Of a stretch of DNA of 64,000 nucleotides, positions 25,241 through 36,835 are shown piece after piece (positions within the stretch are counted from its first letter, which is position 1; each line of letters begins with the position of its first letter). The notes below the pieces were generated by a model that saw only the letters and a program-made list of their open reading frames with translations, was not told the DNA's origin and did no database searches. Where the stretch lies: assembly GCA_024364735.1 (NCBI GenBank), contig JAGFNQ010000723.1, positions 610,792 through 674,791 of the forward strand. Reading direction: 5' to 3'. Both the position numbers and the translations under genes were made by a program. The stretch is from Boesenbergia rotunda. Lineage: Eukaryota > Streptophyta > Magnoliopsida > Zingiberales > Zingiberaceae.

Positions 25241-25645
25241 GGCATTTTTGAAAAACTCTATCAATTTAGGGGTATTTTTGGTAGTTTGATTTGGCTAAAT
25301 ATAAATTAAATATATTTTATTGGATTCAATTTGAAATGACTAAATTACAAAATAAATGTAAACGAATAAAAAAACAAAGTCGAAATTAATAGTTTTAATT
25401 AGGATACAAAAATTGGTTTGTTTTATCTTTGACCGGGTCCAATCAAAAATCGCTTATTGGAAGTCAACCGTTTCGGCCAATTATTTCCGGTCCAAACCGG
25501 GATTTTCCTCTAATGTTCTCCCAATCACCCTCAAAGCGCCGAGTCTAACTCGGTTTCTGACTTTAAATAAACCGATTGAGATGGACCTCCCCCAGTTGAC
25601 TCTCTCGTGTTCTTCGTCTTCGATTGCCCTCGCCGTGGAGGTTCC
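25240..25645 (+). promoter_or_regulatory. Upstream region of CAR gene copy A (duplicated module)
   Basis: This segment is shared, with divergence, by the regions upstream of all three CAR copies: GGTATTTTTGGTAGTTTGAT near 25270, GACCGGGTCCAAT near 25431, GGAAGTCAACCGTTTCGG near 25460 and TTAAATAAACCGATTGAGA near 25562, the last a TATA-like string about 80 bp before the ATG. The shared extent shows that promoter and gene were duplicated together. The core promoter position is inferred. Confidence 0.5.
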
Positions 25646-28600
25646 ATGGAGGATCTGCTGGGGCTCCTCAAAGTGCGGGTGGTGAAGGGCGTCAACCTCG
25701 TCGTCCGAGACGCCTCCCAAAGCGACCCCTACGTCATCGTCCGCATGGGAGGCCAGGTCACTGCCCTCAAACTTGCCCGATAGATCTCTTCTCCGCTTCA
25801 TTCATCGATTTCATGTGCAAAAAGATATGATTTTTTTTTCTTTCAACCTCATCATTACACTCCTAGGTGCATAGCTTATCATCACTAATCAAACGCCTTT
25901 ACCATGTTGGAAGATCAGTCTAGCAAGTTTCTATCCTTGTTTCCCTAGTTGGCTGCAAATGTTGAGCATATATTTCCTGAAATGAATTATTGTTGAAACA
26001 TCAACAGAGTGTTTTTTAAATTTATTTATTGAAATAGTTCATGATTTTAAGTTTGGGGAGGCCACGTGACAAAAATAATTATTATACGCTGGATATAATT
26101 GTAAATAATTAAATTATAATAATTAAAAAATAAATATAAAAGATATATTCAATTAACTATCAATTGCTTCAATTTAGTCCTCTGAAAGGCTCCACAAAAT
26201 TCTAGGGTTCCGACCTTTGAAGTCACACATATGGCAAAAAGGCGAAGCAGTTGCCTCAGCGTCCCCATCAGTCCGTCCCAGGATCAATACGGCGGAGGTA
26301 ACTCGAGGTAACTAACGGCTAGCATGTGTCGGGGAGATATTACACAGGGTCTAGGGATTTATACCTTGACAGCCCTAAGCCCCGAACCCATGACCTCATG
26401 TTGCAAATTTCCATGCACTAACTACTCCACCTAAGCCCGTGGGGACCTTTTGAAGTCACACATGCTCCTTCCATACAAGGACATATGCTTGTCCACTTGG
26501 TCTCATGCATGATTCATACTACCTAAATATATATGTACATACACACACATCATTATTATGTAATTGAATTCATATGAAAAAAAAACAAATTACTTGCATG
26601 GCAACCCATGCAGCTGTTAGATTATTATTCTTGCTTATACCATAATTATAAATATATTAATAAAGTTCAATTAATTGCTCACGTTGATCAACAACCATCT
26701 TTAAAATCATTTTGATTACACAGTTGTTGGGTGTTTGATCTCCCTCACGCAAAGAGCCGCTAAAAATGTTCGTGTGATTTACCCGCCTGTATTTTGTCAT
26801 GGTGCCGATGATACTGGGTTGTTTGGGATGAGCGATATCACCTTTTGATCCAATTATGATTGCATAGTTAGATTAACTCCTATAACTAAATGAAGGTCAA
26901 AACTTAATGATGTTGTTATCCTTAATTATAAAGGTTTTTCATCTTCAAAATCTTTTAATTAATATATTCTTCTATTCCAAGGAGTTATACTCTTTGTTTG
27001 TCCCTAAACATGGCAATAAATCTCTCTACATCTCTATCCTCATCAAATTTCACTCATATTTTTTCAAAGCTATTTTTGGATCATGTATGTGCTCATACCC
27101 GGAGTTAGGCTTCTTTGTGTCCCTCATTAAATGTTACTAGAGACTTTTGACTAACTCCATAGAGTAGATGTGTCTAAGCTTGATTGGATTGATGACTAAA
27201 ATGTTCAAACTTGGAAGCATAATATAATAATAATATGATTATTTTATTTTTTTTGGAGAAAAACTTTTCAGTACATATTCCACTTCATCCCCAAGATTAT
27301 TATTTTAATAAAATCTTATTAACAACAAGCCTTGTTCCAAGATGGAACCCTATAATTAAAATGGTGTTTATGGGCTAAAATTAAGCGTCAATGCAAATGT
27401 GATTAAGATAGCATGTTTGATAGGTGGCTGATGTAGTTTTACGGCCGGTGAAACCATTCACATCATCATCCTGGAATTGGTACTTGATAGAGTTAACTAA
27501 TAAAATCATGACACCATGTGATGGGATTGAAATCATAACTACTCAACATTTGCTCCTCTCGGCGAGTAGACTTCTAGCTAAATGTTTTTTTTTCCCTTCG
27601 AAAGATCATTTCACTGGATCACATATGCCACATCTTGTACTTCTTCCTTTGAACATGGTGATCACCTATTATCTAGCTGTTGGATTTCAGTGGGAGGATT
27701 ATCACTTTAGCTTATGACTTTTCAAAATCTTCCCAGTTCAAAGTTGCTCATCGAACAATGGGATGGGAAGAGGGTATGAAGGAAAGAACAGACTACATCT
27801 AGTGGTTTTATAGGTTTGTGTGAGTTTTGGCTTGTAGGAATATGCTAGCATTTGAAGGAACTACTTGTGGTATGAGCTAGCTTCTTCCATGGCATTATGG
27901 AGAGAGATTTACGGACAGGACAGACACTTGTTTGATGTAATTCATCCTTTCATTTTGTATCTTTCCACCTCCACATTTCATTTTAGGATACACCTCTATT
28001 CCTTAAAGAAAACACTTTGCTCTTTTGACGACCATGAAATTAATGAATGATTTCTTCCTGTTTTGGCATGTAATTTAATTTAGTTAGTAGATTTGGCACT
28101 TCCGGTTATATATGCCGTCCAGCACCAATTGAAAAAGATTCTTCCTATGAGATGGTCATTTGTCAGATGGACACACTATTGCATGATGTTGAAGAAATTG
28201 TTTCTCAAAACCTTCATTTTGACTGAATTTCTTATATGTGAGATAGAACAGTTTCACCTTGTACTAGTTCAGATACTCAATTACTGGCAAATACATATTC
28301 TTCTAAACTAAGTTGTTCATGAGTGTACTCTTAGTAACCTTACCATCGTTGGCGGAAAGAAGAAAGTTACATAGTAACCTTACGATTGTTGTATAATTAA
28401 TGAATATTTCTTTCATTTCTTTTGCCATTGATCGTTTTGTTTATTCACTATATTTCCAGAAATTGAAGACAAGCGTGAAAAAGAATGATGTTAATCCAAT
28501 TTGGAATGAAGATCTGACTCTTACTGTCTCGGATCCTATTCAACCACTTAAGCTTGTAAGTATCTACTAAGAAGCTTGCCCTTGTGATACCTAAACTACT

Positions 28601-29131
28601 AAATGATTTGATACTACTTTTCGGCGACCAAATAAGTAGTCGGCTTCAAATTGTTCTTACTTAGTCATTAGGGATTGTATAAGAGGCTTGCCTTTGTGAT
28701 GCCTAAACGACTATATCAATTCGATATTACTTTCCCTGTACCAAATAAATAGTTAGAAGTAACAGTGTAGTTTAGATATTCCTTAATTTATAGGATAGAT
28801 AGCAGATAGATTGCTGATTCTCATTGACGTGTTCTTGTAGCAAATTTTCGACAAGGACACATTTAGCCAAGATGACAAAATGGGCGACGCAGAGATCGAT
28901 ATCCTTTCATTTGTAGAGGCAACGAAGTTAAACTTATCCAACATCCCCAATGCAACCGTGATCACCACCGTGAAACCCAACCGGCACAACTGCTTGGCTG
29001 ACGAGAGTGCCATTGTTTGGAGAGATGGCACAGTGGTACAAGACATTATTGTCAGGCTCAAAAATGTAGAGAGCGGCGAATTGGAGCTGCAGTTGTCGTG
29101 GATCAATATATCCGAAGCATCAAGCTCGTAG
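25646..29131 (+). CDS. C2-domain ABA-related (CAR) protein, copy A
   Basis: Three exons, 25646-25756, 28460-28555 and 28841-29131, encode 165 residues with GT-AG introns, all in phase 0. The protein is one C2 domain: MEDLLGLLKVRVVKGVNLVV, then SDPYVIVRMG (26-35), NPIWNEDLTL (about 48-57) and DKDTFSQDDKMGD (about 73-85), which supply the acidic calcium-binding loops. The segment TTVKPNRHNCLADESAIVW is the CAR-specific insertion that separates this family from other small C2 proteins. In Arabidopsis, CAR proteins bind phospholipids in a calcium-dependent way and bring PYR/PYL abscisic-acid receptors to the plasma membrane. Length matches the family (about 165-185). Intron 1 is 2.7 kb and contains a SINE. 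No disabling change is seen. Confidence 0.9.
26231..26443 (-). mobile_element. tRNA-derived SINE in intron 1 of CAR copy A
   Basis: Read on the minus strand it begins CCCACGGGCTTAGGTGGAGT, has GGTCATGGGTTCGGGGC (box B-like) and ends near GCCTTTTTGCCATAT. It is flanked by near-identical target-site duplications: GACCTTTGAAGTCACACAT at 26212-26230 and GACCTTTTGAAGTCACACAT at 26444-26463. The paralogous intron in copy B lacks this insertion at the corresponding place. Confidence 0.8.
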
Positions 29132-29440
29132 GCTGCTTGATTCTGTGAATGATGAAATACTTTTGTTTTCCTATCCCATAGCATAGGTATGGTCAAGCAT
29201 TCGCTATCTATTTTCCTATCCGAAGCATCAAGCTTGTAAGCTTCAGGTGCAGAGGCAATGCGTGCAGTGAAAATGCCAAATAAATATCTGTGTCTCTGAA
29301 GATAATTCGACTTAGACGGAATAAGTCTTTATAATTTGTCTTTTTTAAGAGTGTGTGTGTGGATCCGTCTTCGATGGAAGGGTCAAATTTAGTTTTCGAC
29401 GTCAGTCACAATTAGTAGATATCAAGTCTTTATAATACAT
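29132..29440. other. 3' UTR and downstream flank of CAR copy A
   Basis: This contains text also found after copy B, such as GTGCAGTGAAAATGCCAAATA (interrupted copies near 29263 and 36986), so the duplication extended past the stop codon. Confidence 0.55.
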
Positions 29441-29449
29441 TTTAACATT

Positions 29450-30636
29450 GTTCACTTTGGAGAGTATTTTTGAAAAAGCAATCAATGTAAGTGTACTTTT
29501 GGTAGTTTGATCAGCCTAAATATAAGTTAAAATGATCATTTTAATATATATTTGATGTTCTATTTGAAATTGCTAATAAAAAATAAATAAAAATGAATAA
29601 AAAATCAATTAAATAAAAAACAAGTCGTAATTTTATTTAATTAGTATAAAAGATTAGTTTGATTTGATTTGATTTAATTTATTTAATAACATTATAAATA
29701 GGAATGGTAATTATTCATATGGGTTCGGACTTAGGAACCCTGGGAAAAATCAAAAAGGGATGGGTTCGAAGAATTTTCTCGAGTTCGGATTCGAGTTTGG
29801 GCTCGATTGATGGATCTAAGAATTCAGAATGATATAAAATTAGTTCATTATATTTTTTTAGTTCTTCGATTATATTTATATTTTTATAAAATTGGCAAAT
29901 ATTAATGTATGAAGAGTAATAATTTTTTAAATATGAATTTGTTTGAAAATTTTAATTTATATTAAAAAATCCTTCCTCTCTCTTTATTATATCAAATTTA
30001 TATTTGAGAATATGATAAAAGACGCAGATAAATAGGTAAAACTTAACTATTCTTATTAAAAAAATCCTCTCTCTCACCGTATTATATCAAATTTATATTT
30101 AAGAATATGATAAAAGACCCAGATAAATAGGTAAAACTTAAATTTATATAATTCTGAACCCTCTAAATCTGTTAGTCAACGGTTTCACGTGTCAAATTTT
30201 TGGAGGTCAACGGTTTAGGTGAGTTATCAATTTTTCCGGACCAACCGGATTTTTTTCTCTAATATAATATTCGGCCAGTCTCGAGCAAGCGCCAAATTAA
30301 ACTCGGTTAAAATTAAACAAACCGGAATAATTGTCCGATGGTTAAATAAATAAACCATACGAGACGGACCGTGTGCGTTCGTCCTTGATCGGTTCCATTG
30401 TAATGGAAGTCAACCGTTTTGCTTTATTAGCTCGGTTTGAATTAGTCAAACCGTTGAAGCAACCGTTGAATTAGTCATACCGGAACAATGATCCGATGGA
30501 TAAACAAACCCAGCTCAATGGACCGCCCCCTGTTGACCCATCGTCGTCGTCGTCGTCTTTCGCTCGATGTCATCCGTCATCCATGGAGCATGTACTGGGC
30601 CTCCTCAAGTTGCGGGTGGCGAAGGCGTCAACCTAA
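29450..30636 (+). pseudogene. Truncated third CAR copy with its upstream module
   Basis: The block 29450-30580 parallels the upstream module of copies A and B: TTTTGAAAAAGCAATCAAT, GGTCAACGGTTTAGGTGAG near 30204, TTAAATAAATAAACCATACG near 30343. At 30583 an ATG starts MEHVLGLLKLRV, almost identical to copy B, but one base is missing in the run corresponding to GAGAAGGGCGTC, so the frame ends in a TAA at about 30634. Homology to exon 1 stops there, replaced by AT-rich DNA, and exons 2 and 3 are absent. It is a broken paralogue. Confidence 0.8.
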
Positions 30637-31940
30637 ATATTAATTATAAAAATAATAAAATATATATAAATAATAAGATAAAGTGAAAGCCTACTTTAAA
30701 ATTCACTTAATTTTAAAGCCTTTCTTTCTATATCACATAAATTTAAAATACCAACGATGGTGTACACTCATTACACGTGTAATATAATATATAAAAATAT
30801 GTAAATTTTATCTCATCAAATTTATTTGATTAAAATTTAAAATTATAATTTTAAAAATTTTAAAATATAATTTAAATTTTTTTTTTGAATTTGATAAATT
30901 ATTTTTTAAAATTTTAATTTTGGATTAAGATTTTTTTTTAAGATTTATAATTATAAATTTATTTTTTTGAATTTGTATTTTTAATATTTGTGATATTATT
31001 TTTAAAATTTTTAGAATTTGAATGATAAGAAGTTGAAATTATTAATAAGTATTAAAATTCTTTTTGGTGTGAAAATGAAACAAAGATATTAACAAAATTT
31101 AATTTTGGACATCACTAAATAAATTCATTAGTAAAGTATCCAGATTTATAATTAAATGGTAAGATATATATCAATCTGTAAAATTTATCACAACTTAATA
31201 TGAGAATTTATTAAAAATTTTAATTTTGAAAATTTTAAATTAAAATTTCAAATTATCTTTTTTGAATTTTATAAATTATTTTTTAAAATTTTAATTTTGC
31301 ATTAAGATTTAAAATTTTCTTTTTAAAATTTGTAATTATAGATTTATCTTTTAAATTTATATTTTTAAGATATGTGATTTTATTTTCTAAATATTTAAAA
31401 TTTGAAGGATAAGAAATTAAAATTACTAATAAATCTTTAAAAAAATCGGTGTGAAAAGAAAAAAGGGCATTAATGTAATTTAATTTTGGCGTTCACCAAA
31501 TCAATTAAGAGTTGGTTGGTAATGGATCTAGATTCTTAATTAAATAGTAAGAAAGATTTTAATTTTTCTTCTTAAGATTTATATTTATAGATTTATCTTT
31601 TGAATTCATGATTTAATATTTGCGATTTTATTTTTTAAATTTTAGAATTTGAAGGATAAGAAACTAAAATTACTAATAAGCCTTGAAATTTTTTCGGTAT
31701 GAAAAGTAAAACAAAAGACATTAAAGTAATTTAATTTTAGATTTAACCAAATCAATTGTGAGTTGGTTAATAAAAGGTCAGATTCTTAATTAAATAGTAG
31801 GATATATATAGTAAGGTGTGTAAATTTTATTTCACCCTAAAATGAGAATTTATTAAGTTAAATTTTAAAAATTAAATTTCAGATATACATGATTCATGAT
31901 TTAATATGATTAAAAAAATTAGGAGAGGGGAGCATGGGTC
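30637..31940. repeat. AT-rich insert with three degenerate direct repeats
   Basis: Starting exactly where CAR copy C breaks off, this DNA has three related blocks at about 31018, 31393 and 31645. Each begins with AATTTGAA(T/G)GATAAGAA, continues through ATTACTAATAAG-like and GGTGTGAAAA-like strings and ends with TTAATTAAATAGTAAG-like sequence. A segment near 30745-30810 with ATTACACGTGTAATATAAT resembles the reverse complement of DNA near 22440-22500. It is probably a decayed non-coding transposon; the class is unclear. Confidence 0.5.
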
Positions 31941-31944
31941 AAAA

Positions 31945-32183
31945 TTAAGGTTGCGTTTGATTAGGAGGAATGTAATCCAGTTTGTAATGTAATTGAGTCT
32001 GTAATATAATTCAGATATACATATTATTGACCTTATATCTATATTACAACACTTTAACTAGTTTTTGTAATGCAAATTATATTATATTACAGTTTAAAAA
32101 CTGTGCCAAACAAAACAATCAATCTTGCAATATAATCCTGATTATATTACAAGATTGATTATCCCTTACTAAACGTAGTCTTA
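31945..32183. mobile_element. Tourist-like MITE
   Basis: The left end AGGTTGCGTTTGATTAGG and the right end reversed, AAGACTACGTTTAGTAAGGG, form imperfect terminal inverted repeats of the GCGTTTG type also seen at 14378-15036. TTA occurs at both borders, though exact target-site duplication is ambiguous. The interior is rich in TGTAATATAATT in both orientations. About 235 bp, non-coding. Confidence 0.55.
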
Positions 32184-32499
32184 GTTCAATATCGATTAGA
32201 GAATGAGATTTACATTATTTTTAAAAATAACTTTATTAGATATCTTAAATGCCCTTGAAGTTTGTTAAAATCCAAATACTCCTTGTGTCCTTGATAATTT
32301 AGGTAGAGATATCTTAATGATAAAAAAAAATTTATAATACATTTGAACATTATTCAAACTTTACAGAGTATTTTTGAAAAAGCAATCAATATAAGGGTAC
32401 TTTTGGCAGTCTGATCAAGACTGAAAAAACATGTTTTCGCAAGACTGAAATCGGATTCTATCCTTGTACAAAGTAAAACATGTTTTCAGTCTAGCGTCA

Positions 32500-32860
32500 T
32501 TGCCGTCATTCCACATCTCCCGCGCATGCTCGCCGCCGCCCTCCGCCGTCTGCGCGACCCGGACTCCTCTGTTCGCGCCGCTTGCTTCGATGCATTCCGT
32601 TCCATGGCCGCCGCGCACCCGCCCTCTCCCTTGCTGCCGTTTTCCTCCGCCCCTTGGCCGACTCCCTCCTGTGCGCGCAGATCTCTGCCGCGCTCTCCCT
32701 CGCCGCTGGTGACATGCCGTAGAAGAAGCTTCGAAGCTCCTCCTCCGAGATCGACGTCATCGCTAAGGGGCTCACTACCGACGCCTTTCCGCCTTTCCTC
32801 TCTGCCATCGCCGATGCTCTTCTCGTCGAAAGCCACGGGAGCATGTAACTTTTCAAAAGA
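32500..32860 (+). pseudogene. Captured HEAT-repeat fragment (TORTIFOLIA1/SPIRAL2-like)
   Basis: From 32526 the frame reads MLAAALRRLRDPDSSVRAAC and then FDAFRSMAAAHP, which resembles the first HEAT repeats of plant TORTIFOLIA1-type microtubule-binding proteins. After a frameshift near 32625 the next frame gives PLADSLL and AQISAALSLAAG, again in the order expected for that protein. Further frames decay by 32860. The piece is GC-rich in an AT-rich setting and interrupts the CAR upstream module. An inverted pair AAAACATGTTTT-type strings at 32426 and 32475 lies at its left edge, and a TA microsatellite at its right edge. The family match is from memory. Confidence 0.55.
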
Positions 32861-32928
32861 TTATGACGCGATAGCCACGAGGGCGCAGTCCGCACAATTC
32901 CGGACAAATCAGTCCGTATTTTAACAAA

Positions 32929-32930
<2 letters not shown>

Positions 32931-32981
<51 letters not shown>
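32931..32981. repeat. (TA)n microsatellite
   Basis: About 25 TA units at the right border of the insertion in the CAR copy B upstream module. Confidence 0.95.
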
Positions 32982-32983
<2 letters not shown>

Positions 32984-33447
32984 TGTTCTATTTGAAATTG
33001 CTAATAAAAAATAAATATAAATGAATAAAAAATCAATTAAATAAAAAACAAATCGTAATAATATTTAATTAGTATAAAAAATTGGTTTGGTTTGGTTTAA
33101 CGTGTTTAATAATAACATCCTCTTGGAGGTCAACGATTTAGGTGAGCTATCAATTGTTCCCGTCCAACTGGTGTTTTTGTCTAATATAATATTCGGCCAG
33201 TCGAGACCAAAGCGCCAGGTTAAAATTAAACAAACCGGAATAATTGTTCGATGGTTAAATAAATAAGCCATACAAGACGGAACTGGGTGCGTTCATCTTT
33301 GACCGGGTCCAGTCTAATAACATGTTGGAAGTCAACAGTGAAAACGAAACCATGATCCGATGGATAAATAAGCCCAGCGCAATGGACTGCCCCTGTTGAC
33401 TCATCGCCTTCTTCTTCGTTTTCGCTCGCTGCCGCTGCCGAGGATCC

Positions 33448-36400
33448 ATGGAGCATCTACTGGGGCTCCTCAAGCTGCGGGTGGAGAAGGGCGTCAACCT
33501 CGCCTACCGAGACGCCACCGGAAGCGACCCCTACGTCATCGTCCGTATGGGAGGCCAGGTCACAGCTCCTCAAACTTGCCCAGATCAATCTTTCTCAGCT
33601 TCATCCATCGATTTCGTGTGCAAAAATATCTCTCTTTTTTTTCTTTTCTTTTTTGTTGTTGTTGCAATCCTCATCATTATACTTCTAGGCGCATAACCTA
33701 TCATCACTAATCAAACGCCTTAATCATGTTGGAAGATCAGTATAGCGAGTTTCTATCCTTGCTTCCCTATTTGGCTGCAAATATTGAGCATATATTTCCT
33801 GAAATGAATTACTGTTGAAACATCAACAGAGATTGTAACCACAGAAACACAATTTCTTTAAGATGTTTTTTTTTAAAAAATATTTATTCAAATAGTTCAT
33901 GAATATTTTTGTTGGGTAGAATTAACCCTAAGAAATGTCTTACTTTGTCTCTTATATGTGTTAGCTTTATGCCTTTGAACCTTTAGCAAAGCTTCTCAGA
34001 CTATATTTATGATAATGTGTTTGTTTGAATCAGGGGCTATGTCTTATGTTTCATCTTATATCTTCACAAGAATCTGTGTTTGGTCTTATCAAACAGTTAT
34101 GCACTGAACCAAGTACTTTTACTGCTTCCATTAAGTAATTTAACTTCTAAAGTACTAATGGCAATAAAAGGGCAACCTGGTGCATGAAGCTCCCGCAATG
34201 CGGGGTCCCAGGGAAGGGTCTATTGTACGCACTTTACCCTACTTTGTAAGAGGCTGTTCAGGACTCAAACCCGTGACCTTTTAAGTCACAAGGTGACAAC
34301 TTTACCATTACGCCCAGGCTCCCCTTCTACTAATGGCAATAGGTACCCTATAATTGAATATTTGTAGTACCCAACTGTATTATGCTTAACAATCGGTTCG
34401 GGTGTGGTTAGGATTGTTTGAAATTAAAAGTACCCATTGATACCTGCATGCATGATGTATCTGCATATTTTGCTTACTTAAGTTGCGCACCTATTTATCA
34501 TCCGGAGTAAGTATTTTAATGAGTCTGGGCAGTGGATATTTAAGTGAATACATGTTCAAATTATGCCCAAACTAGTAGATCCTAATCCATTGTCATCTCT
34601 ACTTCTAGGATGCCTAATTCTTTTGCTTAAATTATATGCATTCTGGTCTTCTCAGTATGTATCGAACACAACAACCCATGCCCAACTTAGATTTATACAT
34701 TCTTCAAAATCTTCTGAATATCTTTTACTTCTGTTTGATATGTTTGGTTTGTTGGAATAGTATACTGTTTTTGATGAATATTGAAGGAACAAATACCCCT
34801 ACGTTGGGCTCAAAAACTAGACTTACAATTCAGAGCCTTCCTTTTACTTCATGGTTCTTTTAGTTATTTCTCTCATCAATCTACGTAACATTTACTCGAA
34901 TTCATTAAATTTGTTAATTTTCAAATAAATCTTTCAACTCATACATCTCTTTTACGGGTGGCGAAACCCTTCACATCATCACCCTCGCATTGATACTTGA
35001 TAGTTAACTAATAAAACCATTACTGTATGTTGTGGGGCTGAAATCATAACTACTCGACATATATGCTTCATTGGAATGGACAAAGGTTTTGGATAGCTGT
35101 TGTATGAGAAGCACTGTAAGTTAAGATGTCCTTTTGAACCGGAAGTCTTCCACTGGCTCCTCTTGGCAAGCATACTTCTAACTAAATGTTGTTTTTTCCT
35201 CGAAAGATCATTTCACTGGATCCCATATGGCCATATGCCACATTTTGTACTTCTTCCTTTGAACATGGTGATCACCTATTCTCTAGGTGTTGGATTTCAG
35301 GAGGATCATCACTTTAGCTTAGGACTTGAATTCTTCCCAATTCAAAGTTGCTCATTGAATGATGGGATGGGAAGAGGGTATGAAGGAAAGAGCAGATTGC
35401 ATCTAGTAATTTTTTAGGTGTGTGTGTGTTTCGACTTGTAGGAACTATTCTAGCATTTGAAGGAACCACTTGTGGTATGAACTAGCTTCTTCCATACTGT
35501 CATGGCTTTATGGAGAGAGATTTAGGGACAGAACAGACGCTTGGTTGATGTAATTCATTCTTTCGTTTTGTATCTTTACACCTCCATATTTCATTTTAGG
35601 CTGCACCTCTATTCCTAAAAGGAAACATATTGCTCTTCCGATCATGAAATTAATGAATGACTTCTTCCTGTTTTGGGGTGTAATTTAATTTAGTTAGTAG
35701 ATTTGGCACTTTCAGTTATATATGCTGTTGGCACCAATTGAAAAGATTCTTCCCATGAGATGGTCATTTGTCACATGGACACACTATTGCATGATGTTGA
35801 AGAAATTGTTTCTCAAAACCTTCATTTTGACGGAATTTCCTATATGTGAGATAGAACAGTTTGGCCTTGTACTAGTTCATGAGTGTACGTACAGTTAGTA
35901 ACCTTACGATCGTTGGTGGAGAAAGAAGAAAGTTACACAGCAATCTTCTTTGGGTTGCATTATGGGTGTTGCATTGTATAATTGATGAAATATTTCTTTT
36001 ATTTTTTGCCATTGATCGTTTGCTTATTCACTTTATTTCCAGAAATTGAAGACAAGTGTTAAGAAGAACAATGTTAATCCAGTTTGGAACGAAGATCTAA
36101 CTCTCACTGTCTCAGATCCTATTCATCCACTTAAGCTTGTAAGTATCTACGAGACTACTAAGAAGCTTGCTCTTGTGATGCATAAACTACTTAATGGCTT
36201 GATATTACTTCCCGTCGACCAAATAAGTAGTTGGCTTCAAATTGTTCTCTCTTAGACAATAGGGATTGTAAGTATCTATAAGAAGCTTTCCCTTGTGATG
36301 CCTAAACTACTACAATTCGATATTACTTTACCTGAACCAAATAAATAGTTATTTTTAACTTAATATTTCTTCCTTTGTCTATAGGAGAGGCATATTTTCT

Positions 36401-36835
36401 ACGTAATAGACTCGCTGATATGAATGTAGAGTAACAATGTTACTTGTACTGTGCTCAGTTAAATTCAAATTTAGACATTCCTTTATAGGATACATAGCAG
36501 ATAGATTGCTGATTCTCATTGACGTGTTCTCGTAGCAAGTGTTCGACAAGGACCTATTTAGCCGAGATGATAAAATGGGCGATGCGGAGATTGATATCCA
36601 TCCATTTGTAGCGGCAACAAAGATGAACTTGTCCAACATTCCCAATGGCACCGTGATCACCACCATGAAACCCAACCGACACAACTGCTTGGCCGACGAG
36701 AGTGCCATTGTTTGGAGAGATGGCACGGTGGTGCAAGACATTATTGTCAGGCTCAAAAATGTAGAGAGCGGCGAATTGGAACTGCAGTTGTCATGGATCA
36801 ATCTATCCCAAGCTTCAGGTTCGAAAGCTACTTGA
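33448..36835 (+). CDS. C2-domain ABA-related (CAR) protein, copy B
   Basis: Exons 33448-33558, 36043-36138 and 36536-36835 encode 168 residues with the same exon lengths (111 and 96 nt) and phases as copy A. Key parts: MEHLLGLLKLRVEKGVNLAY, SDPYVIVRMG, NPVWNEDLTL, DKDLFSRDDKMGD, and the CAR insertion TTMKPNRHNCLADESAIVW. Acidic calcium-loop residues are retained. The expected role is calcium-dependent membrane binding and recruitment of PYR/PYL ABA receptors. Compared with copy A it differs at scattered sites and has three extra residues (ending GSKAT). Intron 1 (2.5 kb) aligns over long stretches with that of copy A but carries a different SINE. Both copies appear functional. Confidence 0.9.
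34167..34327 (-). mobile_element. Au-type SINE in intron 1 of CAR copy B
   Basis: On the minus strand it reads GGGGAGCCTGGGCGTAATGG, GGTCACGGGTTTGAGTCCTG (box B), ACAGCCTCTTAC, GCGTACAATAGACCCTTCC and GCGGGAGCTTCATGCACC, which I recognise as the widespread plant Au SINE. Perfect 14-bp target-site duplications, TACTAATGGCAATA, lie at 34153-34166 and 34328-34341. Confidence 0.9.

Larger units (their letters stand above)
32330..33447 (+). promoter_or_regulatory. Upstream module of CAR copy B, split by an insertion
   Basis: Homology to the copy C upstream block runs from 32330 to about 32415 (TTTTGAAAAAGCAATCAATA) and resumes at about 32982 (GGTGTTCTATTTGAAATTGC) to the ATG at 33448. GGAGGTCAACGATTTAGGTG near 33126 and GATAAATAAGCCCAG near 33362 are the conserved strings; the latter is TATA-like. 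The 0.55 kb between is foreign to the module. Confidence 0.55.
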
